A DNA stretch of 17,843 bases, taken from NCBI GenBank assembly GCA_050701115.1, contig JBOHER010000203.1:1-17843 (forward strand). The letters are read 5' to 3'. The notes below the pieces were generated by a model that searched no databases, was not told where the DNA came from, and worked only from the letters and a program-made list of their open reading frames with translations. Shown here piece by piece: positions 13,754 to 17,843 of the stretch. Origin of the DNA: JBOHER01 sp050701115. GTDB lineage: Bacteria; Actinomycetota; Actinomycetes; Mycobacteriales; Pseudonocardiaceae. Made by a program: the position numbers and the translations under genes. Numbering within the stretch: position 1 is the first letter of the stretch; each line of letters begins with the position of its first letter.

Positions 13754-16549
13754 GTGGCTGGAACGACACGGAGCAAGAGCGGCGGAGGCGCCGCGGCCAA
13801 TGGTGCTGCCTCCGCGGGCGGTCGTACGCGGCGATTGGTGATCGTCGAGTCCCCGGCGAAGGCCCGCAAGATCGCCTCCTATCTCGGCCGGGACTACGTG
13901 GTCGAGTCCTCTAAGGGGCACATCCGTGACCTGCCGCGCGGTGCGGCCGATGTTCCCGCCAAGTACAAAGGCCAGTCATGGGCGCGGCTCGGTGTCGACG
14001 TGGACAACGGCTTCGAACCGCTCTACATCGTCACTCCGGACAAGAAGTCCACGGTGACCGAACTCAAGGGCCTGCTCAAAGACGTCGACGAGCTCTACCT
14101 CGCCACCGATGGTGACCGCGAGGGGGAGGCGATCGCCTGGCACCTGCTGGAGGCACTCAAGCCCAAGATCCCGGTGCGCAGGATGGTCTTCCACGAGATC
14201 ACCGAGCACGCGATCCGGGCCGCAGCCGAGAACCCACGTGACCTGGACTCCGACCTGGTCGACGCCCAGGAGACCCGGCGCATTCTGGACCGTCTCTACG
14301 GCTATGAGGTCTCCCCGGTGCTGTGGAAGAAGGTCATGCCGAAACTCTCGGCCGGTCGGGTGCAGTCGGTGGCGACCAGGATCGTGGTCGAGCGCGAGCG
14401 CGCCAGGATGCGCTTTACCTCGGCCTCCTACTGGGACATCGCGGCGACCATGCGGGCGGGCAACGGTGCCGAGGAGGACGGCGCGAACCCCAGGACGTTC
14501 AGTGCTCGACTGACCTCGGTCGACGGTGCCCGCCTGGCCACCGGCAAGGACTTCACCGAAGACGGCAGGCTCAAGGACACCCTCACCGACGTCCGGGTAC
14601 TCGACGAAGCGGAGGCCACCCGGCTCGCCGATGCGCTCACCGGGCAGCCGTTGCGCGTGGCCAGCGTCGAGGCCAAGCCATACACCCGCAAGCCCTACGC
14701 GCCGTTCATGACCTCGACGCTGCAGCAGGAAGCCAGCCGCAAGCTGCGCTTCGCCGCGGATCGCACCATGCGCACCGCCCAGCGGCTGTATGAGAACGGC
14801 TACATCACCTATATGCGGACCGACTCGACCACCTTGTCGGAGACGGCGATCGCCGCGGCTCGCGGGCAGGCCACCCAGCTCTATGGCGCCGAGTACGTCT
14901 CGCCGAGCCCGCGCCAGTACACCCGCAAGGTGAAGAACGCCCAGGAGGCGCACGAAGCGATCCGGCCCGCCGGTGAGGTGTTTCGCACCCCGGGCCAGGT
15001 CGCCGGTGAGCTGGAGAGCGACGAGTTCCGGCTCTACGAGCTCATCTGGCAGCGCACCATCGCCTCGCAGATGGCCGATGCCAAGGGCACCACGATGTCG
15101 GTACGGATCACCGGCACCGCCGCCGGAGGCGGCGAGGAGTGCACGTTCGCCGCGTCCGGTCGCACCATCACCTTCGCCGGGTTCCTCCGGGCGTACGTGG
15201 AAGCGGTCGACAGTGAAGCAGGCGGGGAAGCGGACGATGCCGAGAGCAGGCTTCCGCAACTCGAGCGCGACCAGCAGGTCTCGGCCACCGAGTTGGCCGC
15301 CGACGGGCATGCCACCTCGCCGCCACCACGATTCACCGAGGCCAGCCTGGTCAAGACCCTCGAGGAACTGGGTATCGGGCGCCCGTCCACCTACGCGTCG
15401 ATCATCAACACCATCCAGGACCGCGGCTACGTCTGGAAGAAAGGCTCCGCGCTGGTGCCCTCCTGGATCGCGTTCTCCGTAGTCGCGCTGCTCGAGCGGC
15501 ATTTCGGCCGGCTCGTCGACTACGACTTCACCGCGGCGATGGAGGACGAGCTCGACGGCATCGCGGCCGGTCGGCAGGAGCGTACGGCCTGGCTGTCCGG
15601 GTTCTACTTCGGCGGCGAGATCGGTCCTACCGGGTCGGTGGGGCGTTCCGGCGGGCTCAAGAAGCTGGTCGGCACGGGTGTCGAGGACATCGACGCTCGT
15701 GAGATCAACTCCATTCCGATGTTCACCGACTCGGACGGCGTCACCGTCTATGTTCGGGTGGGCCGCTACGGGCCGTATCTGGAGCGGGTGGTCGACGAGA
15801 AGTCGCAGCGGGCGAACCTGCCCGAGGACCTGCCGCCGGACGAGCTGAGCCCGGACATCGCCGAGAAGCTGTTCGCCACCCCGCAAGAGGGCCGGGTGCT
15901 CGGCACCGACCCGGTCAGTGGCAACGAGATCGTGGCCAAGGAAGGCCGGTTCGGGCCTTACGTCACGGAGCTTCTGCCGGAGGAACCCGATGCGGACGAG
16001 GACGCCAAGAAGACCAGCAAGGCCCGCAAGCCCAAGCCGCGTACCGGCTCGCTGCTGAAGGCGATGTCGGTGGAGTCGGTCACCCTGGAGGAAGCGCTCA
16101 AGCTGCTGTCCTTGCCGAGGGTGGTGGGCGCCGACCCCGAGTCGGGTGCGGAGATCACCGCGCAGAACGGCCGCTACGGGCCCTACCTGAAGAAGGGAAC
16201 TGACTCGCGGTCGCTGGAGACCGAGCAGCAGATCTTCGACATCACGCTGCACGAGGCGCTCAAGATTTACGCCGAGCCCAAGCGTCGTGGTCGCCAGGCG
16301 GCCGCGAAGCCTGCGCTCAAGGAATTGGGCAATGATCCGGTGTCCGGCAAACCCATGGTGGTCAAGGACGGCCGGTTCGGACCGTATGTCACCGACGGCG
16401 AGTACAACGCCTCGCTGCGCAAGGCCGACAGCGTGGAAACGCTCTCCGACGAGCGGGCGGCGGAATTACTCGCCGAGAAGCGGGCGAAGGGCCCCGCCCC
16501 GAAGAAGAAGGCTCCCGCGCGCCGGAGGACCAGCACCGCGAAGAAGTAA
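13754..16549 (+). CDS. topA: DNA topoisomerase I (type IA)
   Basis: This enzyme relaxes negative supercoils by cutting one DNA strand through a tyrosine bond. It has 931 residues, close to the mycobacterial TopA (934). The Toprim domain has E32 in VIVESPAKA and the acidic triad D119, D121 and E123 in TDGDREGE. The catalytic Tyr is Y353 in GYITYMRTDS, with R355 beside it. Instead of the zinc fingers of the E. coli enzyme, the C-terminus carries repeats centred on GRxGPY at residues 670, 731, 806 and 873, ending in a Lys/Arg-rich tail (about 908-931), the usual actinobacterial layout. The GTG at 13754 is preceded by GGAGG; the open frame continues upstream from 13526 but that part looks non-coding. 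It converges on the GlxA-type regulator with a 10-base gap and no visible terminator between them. Confidence 0.97.
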   Translation: MAGTTRSKSGGGAAANGAASAGGRTRRLVIVESPAKARKIASYLGRDYVVESSKGHIRDLPRGAADVPAKYKGQSWARLGVDVDNGFEPLYIVTPDKKSTVTELKGLLKDVDELYLATDGDREGEAIAWHLLEALKPKIPVRRMVFHEITEHAIRAAAENPRDLDSDLVDAQETRRILDRLYGYEVSPVLWKKVMPKLSAGRVQSVATRIVVERERARMRFTSASYWDIAATMRAGNGAEEDGANPRTFSARLTSVDGARLATGKDFTEDGRLKDTLTDVRVLDEAEATRLADALTGQPLRVASVEAKPYTRKPYAPFMTSTLQQEASRKLRFAADRTMRTAQRLYENGYITYMRTDSTTLSETAIAAARGQATQLYGAEYVSPSPRQYTRKVKNAQEAHEAIRPAGEVFRTPGQVAGELESDEFRLYELIWQRTIASQMADAKGTTMSVRITGTAAGGGEECTFAASGRTITFAGFLRAYVEAVDSEAGGEADDAESRLPQLERDQQVSATELAADGHATSPPPRFTEASLVKTLEELGIGRPSTYASIINTIQDRGYVWKKGSALVPSWIAFSVVALLERHFGRLVDYDFTAAMEDELDGIAAGRQERTAWLSGFYFGGEIGPTGSVGRSGGLKKLVGTGVEDIDAREINSIPMFTDSDGVTVYVRVGRYGPYLERVVDEKSQRANLPEDLPPDELSPDIAEKLFATPQEGRVLGTDPVSGNEIVAKEGRFGPYVTELLPEEPDADEDAKKTSKARKPKPRTGSLLKAMSVESVTLEEALKLLSLPRVVGADPESGAEITAQNGRYGPYLKKGTDSRSLETEQQIFDITLHEALKIYAEPKRRGRQAAAKPALKELGNDPVSGKPMVVKDGRFGPYVTDGEYNASLRKADSVETLSDERAAELLAEKRAKGPAPKKKAPARRRTSTAKK

Positions 16550-16559
16550 CGTGAGCCGG

Positions 16560-17522
16560 TCAGTCGGAGCCGCGGAAGGACTGTCGGTACTTCTGCGGTG
16601 TGGTGCCGCGGGACCGGGTGAAGTGGTGCCGCAGTGTCGCGGCATTGCCAAAGCCGGTGCGCTCGGCGATCACCTCGACCGGCGCGTTGCTGGCTTCGAG
16701 CATCCGGGCTGCCGCGAGCAACCGTTGACTGACCAGCCACTGATGCGGCGTGGTGCCGGTCTCGGCCCGGAACCTGCGTGCGAACGTGCGCGGTGACATC
16801 GACGCTCGGGCGGCCAGGTCGTCCACCGACAGGGATACGTCGAGGTGCTCGAGCATCCAGATCAGCAGCGGAGCCAAGGTGTCCGCTTCGCAGTTCGGCA
16901 CCGGTTGATCGATGAACTGCGCCTGCCCGCCGTCGCGGTGTGGTGGCACTACCATGCGGCGCGCGAACCGGGACGCGACGTCGGCCCCGAATTCCTCCCG
17001 GACCACATGCAGGCAAGCGTCGATGCCCGCTGCCGTGCCCGCGCTGGTGATGATCGGACCATCCTCGACGTAGAGGACGTTCGGATCGACCTGCGCGAGC
17101 GGGAAGCGGTCGGCGAGTTCCTGGGTGTAGCGCCAGTGCGTAGTGCAGCGGCGCCCGTCCAGCAACCCTGCGGCGCCGAGCACGAACGCGCCCGAACACA
17201 CCGACATCAGGCGTGCGCCCGCGTCCAGCGCTTGGCGCAGCGTTTTGAGCACCTCGGCAGGAGGCTGGTCGAATCGCGGCATGGCAGGCACCGCGACCAG
17301 GTCCGCTCCGTCGACGACGTCCAGCGTGTTCTCCACCAGCACGCTGAACCCGCTGGTGGTCGTCACCGGCCCCGGGACGGGCGCGCATATCTGGAAGTCG
17401 AAGGTGGGCAGGCCCTCGTCGGAGCGGTCGAGGGCGAAGGTTTCGCACAGCACGCCGAGTTCGAAGGGCGCGACTCCGTCGAAGACGATGACGGCGACTG
17501 ACTTCAGCATGGCGCTTAGCAT
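16560..17522 (-). CDS. GlxA family transcriptional regulator (DJ-1/PfpI + AraC)
   Basis: This is a two-domain regulator of 320 residues. The N-terminal DJ-1/PfpI-like domain (about 6-190) keeps the elbow Cys (C109 in VCSGAF), an acidic residue in FELGV (E21) and TTHW (127-130); such domains usually sense small ligands rather than act as enzymes. The C-terminal AraC-type DNA-binding domain (about 220-318) has two helix-turn-helix units: LSVDDLAARASMSPRTFARRF, split here as LSVDDLAARA (231-240) and SMSPRTFARRF (241-251), and VIAERTGFGNAATLRHHF (284-301). Related proteins regulate amine, nitrile or stress genes; the target here is unknown. An ATG at 17510 (MLKSVA) is an alternative start and fits the family well; neither start has a good ribosome site. 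It is divergent from a small membrane protein gene. Confidence 0.9.
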   Translation of the reverse strand: MLSAMLKSVAVIVFDGVAPFELGVLCETFALDRSDEGLPTFDFQICAPVPGPVTTTSGFSVLVENTLDVVDGADLVAVPAMPRFDQPPAEVLKTLRQALDAGARLMSVCSGAFVLGAAGLLDGRRCTTHWRYTQELADRFPLAQVDPNVLYVEDGPIITSAGTAAGIDACLHVVREEFGADVASRFARRMVVPPHRDGGQAQFIDQPVPNCEADTLAPLLIWMLEHLDVSLSVDDLAARASMSPRTFARRFRAETGTTPHQWLVSQRLLAAARMLEASNAPVEVIAERTGFGNAATLRHHFTRSRGTTPQKYRQSFRGSD

Positions 17523-17563
17523 GACACAAATTTGGCAGGATATCGAGGTAGCTGGTCAGCTCT

Positions 17564-17575
17564 GCCACTGGTGGC
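17564..17575. promoter_or_regulatory. Inverted repeat in the regulator/micro-protein intergenic region
   Basis: GCCAC-TG-GTGGC is a perfect 5-2-5 inverted repeat, about 30 bases before the start of the small gene and 42 bases before the regulator start. The palindrome CAAATTTG (17527-17534) lies next to the regulator start. Either could be an operator for the divergent AraC-type regulator, although AraC proteins more often bind direct repeats. Confidence 0.35.
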
Positions 17576-17591
17576 GGGATTTCGACGAGGG

Positions 17592-17597
17592 CATAAT
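17592..17597 (+). promoter_or_regulatory. Candidate -10 box for a leaderless small gene
   Basis: CATAAT is one base from TATAAT and ends seven bases before the ATG at 17605. No ribosome site is present, so a leaderless transcript is likely. No -35 could be recognised 16-18 bases upstream. Confidence 0.5.
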
Positions 17598-17604
17598 TAC
17601 TGCC

Positions 17605-17772
17605 ATGACCTCATTCGTGCTCCTTGTCGCCATCGCAGCCGTCGTCGTGATCAACCTTGCCTGGCTGGTCCGGGTGCTTTCCAGCCGTCAGACTTTCCGG
17701 AGCCCACCCCGGCACGCCGAGGACTCATGGTCGGTCGACGGCCTGCCGAACCACCCCTACGCGATCAACTGA
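17605..17772 (+). CDS. Small single-pass membrane protein (55 residues)
   Basis: An ATG-initiated frame encodes 55 residues: one hydrophobic helix (about 3-24, rich in Val, Ala, Ile and Leu), then a polar tail with SSRQTFRSPPRHAEDSW and ending near NHPYAIN. One Arg after the helix suggests a cytoplasmic tail. The frame is also open far upstream on the opposite side of the regulator gene, but that is a shadow; this start is picked because a CATAAT box sits seven bases before it and the membrane helix begins at once. A hairpin follows 42 bases after the stop. Function not recognised. It may depend on the divergent GlxA-type regulator. Moderate confidence that it is expressed. Confidence 0.6.
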   Translation: MTSFVLLVAIAAVVVINLAWLVRVLSSRQTFRSPPRHAEDSWSVDGLPNHPYAIN

Positions 17773-17814
17773 GCGTGCCGGTGCACCGACGCCGACGCGG
17801 GCGAGCTGAAGGTG

Positions 17815-17843
17815 GCTTTGGGTGCCGTTACCGCACCCAAGGC
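17815..17843 (+). terminator. Hairpin at the window end, probable terminator
   Basis: GCTTTGGGTGC (17815-17825) pairs with GCACCCAAGGC (17833-17843) across a 7-base loop: 11 pairs, one of them G-T. It lies 42 bases after the small gene's stop. The window ends at the stem, so a T-tract cannot be seen; the stem could be longer. Confidence 0.6.

Noticed and set aside
13976..16252. 758-codon open frame antisense to topA
   Set aside because: The same G+C-bias shadow; no recognisable motif and no ribosome site, while topA has all catalytic residues.

Overview
The window is high-G+C chromosomal DNA from an actinobacterium. The gene set matches the region of Mycobacterium tuberculosis running from Rv3661 to topA (Rv3646c). 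Codon use, TTGTCCACA-type DnaA boxes and the hppA insertion suggest the order Pseudonocardiales (for example the Saccharomonospora/Amycolatopsis/Prauserella group). That placement is inferred from protein similarity recalled from memory, not from a search. No rRNA, tRNA, CRISPR array or insertion sequence was seen, so this looks like core chromosome rather than an island.

Layout. Positions 1-417 have no gene I can support. A minus-strand HAD-IB phosphatase with a C-terminal membrane anchor (418-1245) is divergent from a plus-strand tad pilus operon. The 195-base gap between them carries two perfect direct DnaA boxes. The operon is tightly packed: ssd/CpaE-like ATPase, TadA/CpaF secretion ATPase, TadB, TadC, a Flp-type pilin, a TadE pseudopilin and a second TadE-like protein (1441-6182), mostly with start/stop overlaps. 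A 288-base gap with an inverted repeat leads to a stand-alone, apparently degenerate primase-polymerase domain protein (6471-7073). It converges on a large DECH-box helicase of the Rv3649/MrfA type (minus, 7143-9497).

The second half starts with hppA, a membrane proton-pumping pyrophosphatase (9706-11982) with the residues of the K+-independent class, followed by a strong hairpin terminator. A small lipoprotein gene, an Rv3647c-type protein that I think has a WhiA-like LAGLIDADG fold, and topA (13754-16549) follow on the plus strand. A GlxA-type DJ-1/AraC regulator converges on topA (minus, 16560-17522). A 55-residue membrane micro-protein (17605-17772), apparently leaderless, is divergent from it, and a hairpin lies at the window end.

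How the genes may work together. The tad genes should build a thin Flp pilus or a related secretion structure. No prepilin peptidase is present here, so it must be encoded elsewhere. The neighbouring helicase, primase-like protein and topoisomerase I all act on nucleic acid. The helicase-secretion association is recognised in protein family names but unexplained, and it would fit DNA uptake or processing of incoming DNA. The most notable points are the DnaA boxes in front of ssd, the WhiA-like reading of the gene before topA, and the degenerate primase-polymerase.
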